NCBI GenBank assembly: GCA_021713415.1
Contig: JAKJJQ010000037.1
Location: 1-29,339 of the forward strand
DNA: 29,339 nt
Direction of reading: 5' to 3'
Source: M0027 sp021713415
GTDB taxonomy: Bacteria > Pseudomonadota > Gammaproteobacteria > Francisellales > Francisellaceae
Part shown: one piece after another, positions 1-7,804 of the stretch
How positions within the stretch are numbered: the first letter of the stretch is position 1
How the letters are laid out: the number at the start of each line of letters is the position of its first letter
Program-made: the position numbers and the translations under genes
Notes under the pieces: model-generated
What the model was told of the DNA's origin: nothing
Database searches by the model: none
The model's input: only the letters and a program-made list of their open reading frames with translations

Positions 1-97
1 TGGGACAGTTGGTGAAGGAGGTAACTGGAAAGTGGTGGAGCGGTATGTTAAGAATCAAGGGTTAAAACTGGATGAAGCGCAATTGCGACTCTTTTAA
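1..97 (+). CDS. C-terminal end of an unidentified protein (5' truncated by window)
   Basis: Reading from base 2, an open frame of 31 codons runs to a TAA at 95-97. The peptide (GTVGEGGNW, then ERYVKNQG, then the end LDEAQLRLF) has ordinary soluble-protein composition. A terminator-like hairpin follows directly, which supports this as a real gene end. The last five residues, QLRLF, resemble the QL(S/D)LF sliding-clamp-binding pentapeptide found at the ends of many DNA replication and repair proteins. That is an inference from five residues only. I do not recognise the family. Confidence 0.55.
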   Translation, partial: GTVGEGGNWKVVERYVKNQGLKLDEAQLRLF

Positions 98-99
98 TA

Positions 100-128
100 C
101 CCCGCTGCTTGCCGCGGGGATATTTATT
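100..128 (+). terminator. Rho-independent terminator-like hairpin
   Basis: Stem CCCCGC (100-105) pairs with GCGGGG (114-119) around an 8-nt loop, followed by an AT-rich stretch (ATATTTATT) with no perfect T-run. It starts three bases after the stop codon of the truncated gene, the expected position for its terminator. Confidence 0.6.
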
Positions 129-144
129 AATATAAGGCAGAAAT

Positions 145-283
145 GATTATTAGGGCAGAAATAGATTTATGGGCAGACACGTGGGTCTGCCCGTACAAAT
201 GAATGATGATTTAAATTTAATTCCCATAATTTAATTGAATGCCGTGTAGGGGCACACCTATGTGTGTGCCCAATATTGTGTTG
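145..283. repeat. REP-pair repeat unit, copy 1
   Basis: This 139-bp unit recurs at 422-560 with only three mismatches (170/447, 190/467, 205/482). It contains two hairpins pointing at each other. The first has stem GGGCAGAC (171-178) and GTCTGCCC (185-192) followed by GTAC; read on the minus strand this is GTAC plus a hairpin. The second is GTAG (246-249) plus stem GGGCACAC (250-257) and GTGTGCCC (264-271). A short GTAG-type head on one foot of a GC-rich imperfect palindrome is the known layout of REP elements mobilised by RAYT (TnpA-REP) proteins, and paired inverted REPs resemble BIMEs. No transposase gene lies in the unit. Confidence 0.75.
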
Positions 284-421
284 TGTATGTCCAATAATAT
301 TATGTCCAAATGGATGTATATATTGATTTTGAATATTGGCGATTTTATTTGAGATAAATTAAAAAAGGGCGCAAATGGATTATGGGATGGAAATTAATAC
401 AATTAATATCGGGCAAGAATG

Positions 422-560
422 GATTATTAGGGCAGAAATAGATTTACGGGCAGACACGTGGGTCTGTCCGTACAAATGAATAATGATTTAAATTTAATTC
501 CCATAATTTAATTGAATGCCGTGTAGGGGCACACCTATGTGTGTGCCCAATATTGTGTTG
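422..560. repeat. REP-pair repeat unit, copy 2
   Basis: This is the second copy of the 139-bp unit, offset by 277 bp. The left hairpin (448-455 with 462-469) has one G-T wobble where copy 1 has G-C, and is followed by GTAC at 470-473. The right hairpin is GTAG (523-526) with stem 527-534 and 541-548, identical to copy 1. The wobble keeps the fold while changing the sequence. Smaller imperfect fragments (variants of TGTGTCCAAT and AATATTG) trail off on the 3' side to about 590. Confidence 0.75.
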
Positions 561-749
561 ATGTGCCAATATTGCATTGATGTGTCCAATCATGCAAGTT
601 CCGTTTTTCCCAGAGTTATAGTATAAAGGTCATTTATGAGATTATATTCAGCAATAATCACGCCAATATATGTATTTTTTGTAATAAATAAAATAAATGA
701 TTAATTATTGATCGTATTGTGTTTTAGCCTAAAATGGACCAAAATAAGG

Positions 750-758
750 TGTTATAAT
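750..758 (+). promoter_or_regulatory. Extended -10 promoter element (upstream candidate)
   Basis: TGTTATAAT matches the extended -10 consensus TGnTATAAT exactly. No good -35 hexamer sits 16-18 bp upstream, but extended -10 promoters tolerate that. The inverted repeat TTTTAG/CTAAAA (722-734), about where a -35 would be, could be a regulator site. Confidence 0.4.
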
Positions 759-816
759 TGATATTAGGCAACATGTTCAATATTTGATAATTAGTTATAT
801 TTTCTTTGATTATTTA

Positions 817-825
817 TGTTATAAT
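817..825 (+). promoter_or_regulatory. Extended -10 promoter element for the Dot/Icm operon
   Basis: This is a second exact TGnTATAAT match (TGTTATAAT), 67 bp downstream of the first, again with no convincing -35. Predicted initiation is near 832, giving a leader of about 290 nt before the ATG at 1124. Confidence 0.45.
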
Positions 826-1060
826 ACTTCGCAATTTAGTAATAAGTGGTATAGAACAGCAAAAACGCTATTCAAAAAGACTTTTTGCTTGAATTTTTGT
901 ATCATTTTGTAATATTAAATTTTTTTCTCAAAATTAACTTAACTTATATCAAGTAGTTATCTTTAAAAGTAGCTGATACAAAAGTGGGCGTGATCAGCGT
1001 GTGATTATATTTTATAATGGTTCGAAAGGTTTAATGTATTAACCTACGGGTTGTATGAAT

Positions 1061-1090
1061 ATTGTTATCTTGGGTTGTAACAATTTTTTT
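1061..1090 (+). terminator. Weak terminator/attenuator-like hairpin in the leader
   Basis: ATTGTTA (1061-1067) pairs with TAACAAT (1078-1084) around a 10-nt loop and is followed at once by a run of Ts to 1090, the layout of an intrinsic terminator. The stem has a single G-C pair, so it is thermodynamically weak. It lies 21 bases before the Shine-Dalgarno of the 615-residue gene, so it could also be a leader attenuator or chance in AT-rich DNA. Confidence 0.3.
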
Positions 1091-1123
1091 GCGAGTAAGG
1101 TTTTGTAAAATAGGGGCGCGAGT

Positions 1124-2971
1124 ATGGCTTGGAATCTTCAAGGTAATGTAGACTTATTAGCAAGTTTAAAAGGGGCTGATCATAATTGGTTAAACCCCCC
1201 TTTTATGTATAAACACAATGATACTAATGATATCAAGTTTTATGAAGCTGAAGCAATTAGGGCTAGTGAAACAAAGCAAGAGAATTGGCAAACCATTGCT
1301 GCTGATGGTGATAAGCGAGCATTTCAAAAAGCTTTATATGAGAAATTAAGAGAACTAAAAGACTCAGAAAGTGGTGAGCATGCAAATGATGGCAATAAAT
1401 TAATAGAAGTACCTTGGGTTGTTGCTTTTATCAAAGCCTATGAAGAAAAGCTTACAGCTGAAGCTAAAACTGCTTTAGCTGCTGGCGAACAAAATAATAT
1501 TGCCGATGTTAAAGATAAATTATTTGTAAATAAGCAAACAGGCCATGTATATTTTGGTGATGATGGAACTCAACCCGCTGGTGATGATTGGGTTAAAGTA
1601 AATGATCCTGATGAAGTAAATGCAGATAACTTATATGCAAAAGTAAAAGCAATTGATCCTAAAGGTGTTGATGCAATCAAGCATATTTATGCTTCTATAC
1701 ATAATAACACTGGTGGTGACTGGCGTGCCAATTTTGCTAATGCTTATAGAAATGATTTAACAGTGGCTGCTCGACAAAAGCTCTTGGCTCATGCTGATAA
1801 AGCAACTTTGAAAGATTTAGAAATTCATTTTAATACAAGTGGTACTGAAAATACTCAAGCATATGTTGGACCAACGGGTGAAAAACCTGAAGGGTTTGGT
1901 GGTAAAGTAGATTTAGGTGGTGATGCATTAGATGGTAAAACATTATATGCAAAATTTGGCGCTGTACAAAAACAAACACTAGCAACGCTATTACATGATG
2001 GTACTAAAGACTGGCAGAAAGATTTTGTTAAAGCGCATGCTTTAGCTAAATTTGAAAGTGTTGCTGAAGAAGATATTACTAAATTGAGACTTTATGTTAA
2101 ACCTGATGGGAAATTTAAAGTATTTAATAGTGATGACGCTGTTAATCAAGCAGTTGTTGGTGGATATACAATGCTTCAATTTGGTAGTGTTGAGCAGTTT
2201 AATAGAGATCCATTGGTTATTGGTGGCTCTACTGAAGCTGCAAAAAATATTTATGAATGTTTAAAAGAAAAAGGTGACTGGGGCGGTGATTCTTGGCAAA
2301 GCAAATTTATTTCTGCCTATGATGATGCATTAGCTAAACAAAATGAAATTATGATAAGAGGCCAAAAGTTTGGTTGTTGGGATAGTTCGAATGAATCTAT
2401 TACCCATAATGCTGTGAAATCACATGTATCTAAGGGAGATTCTGCAGCATCTAAAGATGTGTTAGGTAACTCAATAACAGTATCAGATCAAAAAGAAGAT
2501 GCTGATCATAAAAAGTATTATCAAGTTACAAGTGATAGTCATTGGAAAAAAGGGCCATATAGTGATCATAACTATAAATATCGTGTTTATGAAGACGGTA
2601 TTAAGATGGAAGATTATAAACCTTCGACTCCAGCAGTTAAAAGTGCAGTTGATTCATTGCTAAGGCTTGGAGGGAATGGTACCCCGGCTAATGGTGTCGA
2701 TCTAGCAAATAGAGATGGAGTAGCAATTATTGCTTCAACTAAAGAAGTATATAAACAACAAATTAAAGCTTTAATGGATGCAGGGGTAGATCCTGATAAT
2801 ATTTATTGCGCAGCTAAAGGTGCAAAGCGTGATACACATATAGGTAATTTTAAAGCTGCAATGGATGCTCTTGAGGTTGAAAGTCACCCTTATAAACCAA
2901 AGGTGGCGCCAGCTATATTCTTTGGCAGAGATCCATTAGCACCAGACCCAGGACGTGTTCATGGGTTATAG
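1124..2971 (+). CDS. Unknown 615-residue repeat protein, first gene of the icmV-dotA cluster
   Basis: ATG at 1124 is preceded by AGGGG (1112-1116), a good ribosome site. I do not recognise the family. No signal peptide or membrane segment is visible; the protein looks soluble and is rich in Asp, Lys, Ala and Gly. It contains four copies of a unit of about 97 residues, each with a W-x3-F-x2-A-[Y/H] core at W98, W200, W297 and W391 (spacings 102, 97 and 94). A helix with LY-x-K usually precedes the core, and a short beta-rich stretch (for example VYFGDDG, AYVGPTG, LYVKPDG) follows it. Residues about 415-615 are non-repeated. It sits 54 bp upstream of icmV on the same strand, so it is probably co-transcribed and may be a Dot/Icm substrate or accessory factor. 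Its C-terminus is not glutamate-rich as many Dot/Icm effectors are, so the effector role is inference only. Confidence 0.85.
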   Translation: MAWNLQGNVDLLASLKGADHNWLNPPFMYKHNDTNDIKFYEAEAIRASETKQENWQTIAADGDKRAFQKALYEKLRELKDSESGEHANDGNKLIEVPWVVAFIKAYEEKLTAEAKTALAAGEQNNIADVKDKLFVNKQTGHVYFGDDGTQPAGDDWVKVNDPDEVNADNLYAKVKAIDPKGVDAIKHIYASIHNNTGGDWRANFANAYRNDLTVAARQKLLAHADKATLKDLEIHFNTSGTENTQAYVGPTGEKPEGFGGKVDLGGDALDGKTLYAKFGAVQKQTLATLLHDGTKDWQKDFVKAHALAKFESVAEEDITKLRLYVKPDGKFKVFNSDDAVNQAVVGGYTMLQFGSVEQFNRDPLVIGGSTEAAKNIYECLKEKGDWGGDSWQSKFISAYDDALAKQNEIMIRGQKFGCWDSSNESITHNAVKSHVSKGDSAASKDVLGNSITVSDQKEDADHKKYYQVTSDSHWKKGPYSDHNYKYRVYEDGIKMEDYKPSTPAVKSAVDSLLRLGGNGTPANGVDLANRDGVAIIASTKEVYKQQIKALMDAGVDPDNIYCAAKGAKRDTHIGNFKAAMDALEVESHPYKPKVAPAIFFGRDPLAPDPGRVHGL

Positions 2972-3025
2972 TGGATTAAAATAAAAAAATAATTAATTAA
3001 ATAAAAATAGGTGGGAGCAACAACA

Positions 3026-3463
3026 ATGGCCTGGTTTAAACGCACAAGAACAGCAGCAAGAAAAATGACTGACTTTGATGGCATCAAACGTCAGCAATTC
3101 TTTTTATATCGTTTGGTTAAAACTTTATTTAAAATTGATAAAGTAGAAGACCCATGCGAGTTTGAAGACTTAGCTGCTCGTGGAATTACTGATAAGAAAT
3201 TACGTGATAATTTAGCAACATTTACCTTTTTATACCGCTTTTTTGGTGTTATTGGTGTTGTAGTATTGCTATATACAATTTCATTGTTTTATAGAGGTTA
3301 TCAGTTTGGTACAATTGTTGGCGCTGCCGCATCAATCATGTTTTTAGCGCATGCGTTTAAATATCACTTTTGGGCATTTCAAATTAAAAGTAAAAAATTA
3401 GGTTGTACTGTAGGTGAATGGTTTAGCGCTTTATTGGGTAATAATAAGGGAGCTAAACTATGA
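3026..3463 (+). CDS. icmV: Dot/Icm type IVB secretion protein IcmV
   Basis: IcmV is a small inner-membrane component of the Dot/Icm type IVB secretion system. This 145-residue product is close to the roughly 150 residues of Legionella IcmV. It has a basic N-terminus (MAWFKRTRTAARK), a soluble stretch, and two adjacent hydrophobic segments at about residues 65-85 and 90-110. ATG at 3026 is chosen over an in-frame GTG at 3011 because GGGAG at 3013-3017 lies 8 nt before the ATG and overlaps the GTG. Its stop overlaps the dotA start by four bases (ATGA), so translation is probably coupled. The icmV-dotA order matches Legionella and Coxiella. IcmW and IcmX, the usual neighbours, are not in this window. 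The assignment rests on size, topology and this context. Confidence 0.85.
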   Translation: MAWFKRTRTAARKMTDFDGIKRQQFFLYRLVKTLFKIDKVEDPCEFEDLAARGITDKKLRDNLATFTFLYRFFGVIGVVVLLYTISLFYRGYQFGTIVGAAASIMFLAHAFKYHFWAFQIKSKKLGCTVGEWFSALLGNNKGAKL

Positions 3464-6400
3464 GCTCAATAGTTTGGGGAGATTCAGTTGCGTCTCAGGA
3501 TGCATCACGAAATATTTTAGAAACCGTATTCGGTGGAAGAGTTGATACGCTATTAACGGATGTTAAAACAACCTTGTTTAGTGTTACTTTCCACTGGTTT
3601 AATACAGGGTTATTAGCCATTACCTTTGTGCTTTATGCATTTATTATCATTATTGGTACGATTAATACGGCAAGAGATGGCCAATTTTTAGGTAAACAAT
3701 GGAGTGGTCACTGGATTTCATTGAGAGCAATTTTTGGAACAATTTGTGCGGTTCCATTTAGTACAGGTTATTGTGTAGCTCAATATTTAATTTTTGCCAT
3801 GGTGACAGCGGGTATCTCATTTGCTGATTATGTTTGGGAAAAAGTTGTTGGCGATGTGATTACTAATAACGTTCCAGCAGTTGTTAGTACTGAGGTATCA
3901 AATAATATTAATACTTACTTTGCCACTTTTATGATGAGTAACTTGACTCGTGATATATTAGGTCCAACTGATAAACAAGGTCAACTTACAAGTAATACGA
4001 TGTTTGTAAAAAAAGAAGGCACTAGTGGTACTCAGCCATGTACACAAGCAGCGTCTCCTGTTGATGTGCAAATTAAAGTGCCTGAGCCTTATATTTTAGC
4101 TGGAGATGGTAAACACGAACCATATAAAGGTTCTGGTAATGTTGCTGGAACAGACTATAAAACGAAACAAATTTCAGTTTATCCAATCTCATGTAATGTT
4201 AATTTCTCAACACCAGTAAACAACAGCTTTGTACAATCTTATGCTCAGCCTTTAGCTGCTTCTTATCAGTTAAAAGATGGTACTGTTAATAAGAGTGTAA
4301 CACCGTTTAGTGATTATTCTTCTATTTTAGGTCAAGGGCTATCTTCTTGGTCAAAAGTTGAAGGTGATAATTATGTTCAGTTTCAGCTTAATACAGCAGA
4401 TTGGGTTGGTACCATGCAAGTCAATCAGATGGCAAATCAGCCTAAACAGAGTAATGTTAATAGTATTGCTGGCACATATGGATTAAATGACTATGGTTAT
4501 TTAACGGAGTCTCTACCTTTAAATAGCGCAACACCTGATCCTAATTATGACCCATTAGCGCCACCGAACTATTCTGCTACAGCGATGGACGCAAACTCAA
4601 CACAAATTATTAACTGGTTAGAAAAAAATTCAGCGGCAGTTACTAATGATTGTGACTTTAGTGAAGAAGGCAACTTGTGTTATCAAGCCAAGCAGTTTGG
4701 CTGGTGGGATGCTGATAAATTGTATCTAGATTTTGATAATGCATTAGCTCAGAATCTACAAAACTTATATGCAAACTTTATCGCGTTTTCTGATGCAGCG
4801 AATCAGGTTTCAAACCAGACATCAATACCGGTTGATTATAAGTATATCGATGTAAGTTATACTGAAAATCAAAATAGTATTTCTGATTTATTAAATGGTG
4901 CAGAAGTATCATTTAATCCATTAACAGCAGATCAGTATCAGTATCAAGCTCGAGCGGACTTAGAACCTTTTAAAGATCAATTATCTAAGTCAGGCACATT
5001 TACAACATCAATGACTGATGTAAGAACCTTATTTAATCAAATTATTGATGATTCTAGCTTATCTTCAAGTAATAAAACTTTATTTAAAGGTCAGGTCAAT
5101 AGCTTATTAGCAGATGGTATGCAGTTTCAGTATGCACAGTATGTGTATATTATCTACTCTTTAACAAACTCAGTATACTCACCTTATCAAAGCCCGAGTG
5201 TTTCTGCATCGGCTAAGCAAACAGAAGCAAATACACTGTTTAACATGGTTGTGAAGCCTGTTATTAATTTGTTTAATTTCTTTGCAACGAATAATGTTCA
5301 ATTTGGTGGTAGTACAGATCCAGTTAATACAGCAACTGTAACTGATCCAGCACAAGAGCTTTTAACCAAAATATTTAATTTGTTAGGTACCAATACCAGC
5401 GCTGGTGAAGCAGGTGGCTTACTTCAGCAAATTTATAATATTGGTAATGTCCCTGACTATGAAGGCGGTGGTGATAATCCTGGATCTGATTTTGCTGCAC
5501 AAAACTTTAGTATGATCCAGAATGTTCAATCAGTTGGTATGGCATTAATTGAAGGTACAATCAATAGTATGATTGGTATTTTCTCTCATGCAAAAGATGA
5601 ATTGCAACAGATTCAAAACTCAGCTAAGCAGCAGTTTGGTCAGGCTGAAGATAATGCCAAAGGTTATGCGGTAGCCAATGCATTTTCATTAGGTTTATTT
5701 AGTAGTACATTCTCGGCACAAACGAACCTTGAATTTGCTAAAGCAATGTTTGATGTAACCATGCAATTAGCAACCTTCTCATTAAGTTTAATGTGGTTGC
5801 CTTTAGTCTTATTTGTTTTATCGAGTATCTTTAGTATTGGAATATCATTCTCATTAATTATACCATTAACGCCATATATTCTATTCTGGGCAGGTAAAAC
5901 TGCTTGGTTGTTATTAGTTATTGAAGCAATGGCAGCAGCGCCATTTGTTTCTCTAGGTTTGGTTTATCCAGAAGGCCATGAAGTCTTTGGTAAGTCAGAG
6001 CCAGGAATTCAAATTTGTATGAACTTGGTATTAAGACCTGTATTTATGATTTTAGGTATGATCTTTGGTATTGGTCTAACCTATGTAGTAATTCAGTATT
6101 CAGCAGAAGGCTTCCATGCCATTACTGATTCGTTGTTAAACTTAATGCCAGTATCAGATGGTACAGATGCAGCTGGTTATGCTCGTGGTGTGTTCTCTTG
6201 TATGATCATCTTCTTATATGCAACATTCCTTTCAATGGCATTTATGAAGTGTTTCTCATTGATCTATGTAATTCCTGATAAGGTTTTACAATGGATTGGT
6301 AATACACGTGGTGAGCGTGCAGGTGAAGCTGAAATTCAAGAATTTAAAGGTGCTGGTGCGCAATATTCACAAGGTGCTGCTCAGGCAGGTGGTCAATCAA

Positions 6401-6555
6401 TGACACAAGGTATTGAAGCTGAGAAATCTTATACATCATCTTATGTACAAGGTCAAAAAGATGTATCTCAGTCAACAGCGCAGCGTAATATGGCAATTTC
6501 AAATGATTCTGCAAATACAGCCAAACAGGCTGGTGAAGCAGCAATGATGGTTTAG
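3460..6555 (+). CDS. dotA: Dot/Icm type IVB secretion protein DotA (DotA/TraY family)
   Basis: DotA is a large polytopic inner-membrane protein essential for Dot/Icm effector export. This product has 1031 residues, close to Legionella DotA (about 1050). Hydrophobic helices occur at about residues 45-70 and 85-125. A long hydrophilic, presumably periplasmic region follows (about 135-755) with four cysteines at 194, 245, 398 and 407 that could form disulfides. A dense cluster of membrane helices spans about 762-940, and the tail (about 945-1031) is rich in Gln, Ser and Gly. AAGGGAG (3446-3452) precedes the ATG, which overlaps icmV by four bases. No frameshift or truncation is seen. Confidence 0.93.
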   Translation: MSSIVWGDSVASQDASRNILETVFGGRVDTLLTDVKTTLFSVTFHWFNTGLLAITFVLYAFIIIIGTINTARDGQFLGKQWSGHWISLRAIFGTICAVPFSTGYCVAQYLIFAMVTAGISFADYVWEKVVGDVITNNVPAVVSTEVSNNINTYFATFMMSNLTRDILGPTDKQGQLTSNTMFVKKEGTSGTQPCTQAASPVDVQIKVPEPYILAGDGKHEPYKGSGNVAGTDYKTKQISVYPISCNVNFSTPVNNSFVQSYAQPLAASYQLKDGTVNKSVTPFSDYSSILGQGLSSWSKVEGDNYVQFQLNTADWVGTMQVNQMANQPKQSNVNSIAGTYGLNDYGYLTESLPLNSATPDPNYDPLAPPNYSATAMDANSTQIINWLEKNSAAVTNDCDFSEEGNLCYQAKQFGWWDADKLYLDFDNALAQNLQNLYANFIAFSDAANQVSNQTSIPVDYKYIDVSYTENQNSISDLLNGAEVSFNPLTADQYQYQARADLEPFKDQLSKSGTFTTSMTDVRTLFNQIIDDSSLSSSNKTLFKGQVNSLLADGMQFQYAQYVYIIYSLTNSVYSPYQSPSVSASAKQTEANTLFNMVVKPVINLFNFFATNNVQFGGSTDPVNTATVTDPAQELLTKIFNLLGTNTSAGEAGGLLQQIYNIGNVPDYEGGGDNPGSDFAAQNFSMIQNVQSVGMALIEGTINSMIGIFSHAKDELQQIQNSAKQQFGQAEDNAKGYAVANAFSLGLFSSTFSAQTNLEFAKAMFDVTMQLATFSLSLMWLPLVLFVLSSIFSIGISFSLIIPLTPYILFWAGKTAWLLLVIEAMAAAPFVSLGLVYPEGHEVFGKSEPGIQICMNLVLRPVFMILGMIFGIGLTYVVIQYSAEGFHAITDSLLNLMPVSDGTDAAGYARGVFSCMIIFLYATFLSMAFMKCFSLIYVIPDKVLQWIGNTRGERAGEAEIQEFKGAGAQYSQGAAQAGGQSMTQGIEAEKSYTSSYVQGQKDVSQSTAQRNMAISNDSANTAKQAGEAAMMV

Positions 6556-6592
6556 TGTAGGTTTTAAATATAAGCGGGTAAGGAGATAGGTT

Positions 6593-7090
6593 GTGGGTAT
6601 ATCAAATGATGAAATAAAAAAACTAAATGCTTTAAAAGAAAAAGTTGATAAAAAAGAGCCTTTGAATGAGGAAGAGCGAAATCAATTTTATTCAATTGTT
6701 AAGGATAAATTATTTGAAGGAGATGGCACAAAAACTCAAATTCTTGATAATTTTTTAGATAACCCTAGTCAAGAAAATATGTCAAAATTTAAGGAAGCGG
6801 CAGGTAAAGCACTTGAAGCTCAAGGAAGGCATGATCAAGGTGTTAATAAAATGCTTATTACAAGTTTAGGTGCGGTAGGTTTAGCTATTGCATTAGTAAA
6901 ACATTTCGGATTTGATAAGCCGCAGCAAAAAGCTGGTGAAAATATGCTAAATATGATTAGTGCACAGGATAAACCAAGTAATGTAATGGAAAGACCTCAG
7001 TCAACTGAGCCTTCATTCCATTTTCTAGAGCATGGGCAGCGTAGTGAAATGGAGCTTGGAAACGATGGGCCTCAACCGCATGAACCATGA
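6593..7090 (+). CDS. Unknown 165-residue protein with one membrane segment, downstream of dotA
   Basis: GTG at 6593 follows AAGGAG (6580-6585) by 7 nt, a strong site that fixes the start. The N-terminal 80 residues are charged and probably helical. Residues about 86-105 (MLITSLGAVGLAIALVKHF) form one hydrophobic segment. The tail is Pro/Glu/Gln-rich, ending QPHEP. It lies 37 bp after dotA on the same strand, so it is probably in the operon. I do not recognise the family. It could be an accessory Dot/Icm membrane protein or a substrate; nothing in the sequence decides this. Confidence 0.8.
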   Translation: MGISNDEIKKLNALKEKVDKKEPLNEEERNQFYSIVKDKLFEGDGTKTQILDNFLDNPSQENMSKFKEAAGKALEAQGRHDQGVNKMLITSLGAVGLAIALVKHFGFDKPQQKAGENMLNMISAQDKPSNVMERPQSTEPSFHFLEHGQRSEMELGNDGPQPHEP

Positions 7091-7106
7091 TAATATTGGG
7101 TAAAAA

Positions 7107-7697
7107 TTAATTATTAACCCTAAATGCCCGCTCCATTGAATCAATCGTCATGGTAACAAAAGCTTCTCTTTCCGCTTGAGAGTCAAATTTATAACTATGC
7201 ATAAATGGCGCAAAAATCGCCGAATTAATTGTTAAAAGAATATATTTTGGTGGGTATTTTTTAATGACTTGCCCATCTTGTTGAAACTTATGGATAATAT
7301 TTTCTAAATTCTGCCAAATACTATTATGACTGTAGCTTCTAATGCCAATGAGTTCATCATTATCTTCTAATCGCTGCCAGTCGATTAACCTTAGTATTTC
7401 TGGATTATTAAAATACACTTCAAAACGTAAACGAATAAAGCGATCTAAATAATCTTTAAAGTGATCTACTTCAGTGCATTCAGTTAAAGATTGAACTAAT
7501 TCTTGAGTAAATAACGCTTCTTTTACAGCCTTCCAAAGCGCTGTTTTATTCTCATAGTAGTGATAAATCAAAGAAACTTGAACCTTAGCATCTTTGGCAA
7601 TATCTCGAATGGATGTGCCATTAAACCCATTTTTGACAAATAGTTTTTTTGCTGAGGTGATGATTTTTGTTTGTGTTTGATTTTCATTTGTTTTCAT
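7107..7697 (-). CDS. TetR/AcrR-family transcriptional regulator
   Basis: The N-terminal DNA-binding domain is typical of the family: KIITSAKKLFVKNGFNGTS, then IRDIAKDAKVQVSLIYHYY and ENKTALW, a classic TetR helix-turn-helix. The rest is a divergent all-helical ligand domain; total length is 196 residues. ATG at 7697 (MKTNENQ) is preferred over an in-frame TTG at 7709, because the AAGGT on the minus strand is only 2 nt from the TTG; the ATG spacing (14 nt) is long, so the start is not certain. The gene is divergent from an MFS efflux gene, with two palindromic operators between, so it most likely represses that pump and itself until a drug-like ligand binds. It is the only well-supported minus-strand gene here. 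Confidence 0.92.
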   Translation of the reverse strand: MKTNENQTQTKIITSAKKLFVKNGFNGTSIRDIAKDAKVQVSLIYHYYENKTALWKAVKEALFTQELVQSLTECTEVDHFKDYLDRFIRLRFEVYFNNPEILRLIDWQRLEDNDELIGIRSYSHNSIWQNLENIIHKFQQDGQVIKKYPPKYILLTINSAIFAPFMHSYKFDSQAEREAFVTMTIDSMERAFRVNN

Positions 7698-7771
7698 AAA
7701 GATAAACAATACCTTAAGTTTAAAGTTATTGCTAAGGATATATCAAAAGTAAAAAAAAATGAAGAAAATTT

Positions 7772-7789
7772 ATTGAACGATCGTTCAAT
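7772..7789. promoter_or_regulatory. TetR operator palindrome 1
   Basis: This is a perfect 18-bp palindrome (ATTGAACGATCGTTCAAT) in the 170-bp gap between the divergent tetR and MFS genes. The GAACGATCGTTC core is typical of TetR/AcrR-family operators. Confidence 0.85.
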
Positions 7790-7798
7790 CAGTGTTAC

Positions 7799-7804
7799 TA
7801 TAAT
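7799..7804 (+). promoter_or_regulatory. -10 element of the MFS efflux promoter
   Basis: TATAAT lies between the two operators and overlaps operator 2 by two bases. The best -35 candidate, TTGAAC at 7773-7778 inside operator 1, is 20 bp away, longer than ideal. Repressor bound at either palindrome would cover this promoter. Confidence 0.5.

Larger units (their letters stand above)
561..1111 (+). other. Long AT-rich intergenic leader ahead of the Dot/Icm operon
   Basis: No open frame of credible length was seen on either strand. The stretch holds a short inverted repeat TTTTAG/CTAAAA at 722-734, extended -10 elements at 750-758 and 817-825, a further TATAAT at 1013-1018, an imperfect inverted repeat at 1028-1044 (GGTTTAAT facing ATTAACC), a repeated GGGTTGTA (about 1048 and 1072), and a weak hairpin with a T-run at 1061-1090. 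If transcription starts near 832, the leader of the first gene would be about 290 nt, long enough for regulation or a small RNA. Confidence 0.5.

Noticed and set aside
145..560. CRISPR-like repeat array
   Set aside because: Only two long copies with a 277-bp period and internal hairpins; no short regularly spaced repeats or unique spacers of constant length, and no cas genes.
6344..6544. Minus-strand frame of 66 codons inside dotA
   Set aside because: Lies fully within dotA's tail on the opposite strand, with a low-complexity His/Leu/Gln product and no ribosome site; a shadow of the Gln-rich coding repeat.
7094..7120. Bidirectional terminator between the 165-residue gene and tetR
   Set aside because: GGGT and ACCC flank an AT-rich core but the stem has several mismatches and no firm T-run; too weak to call.
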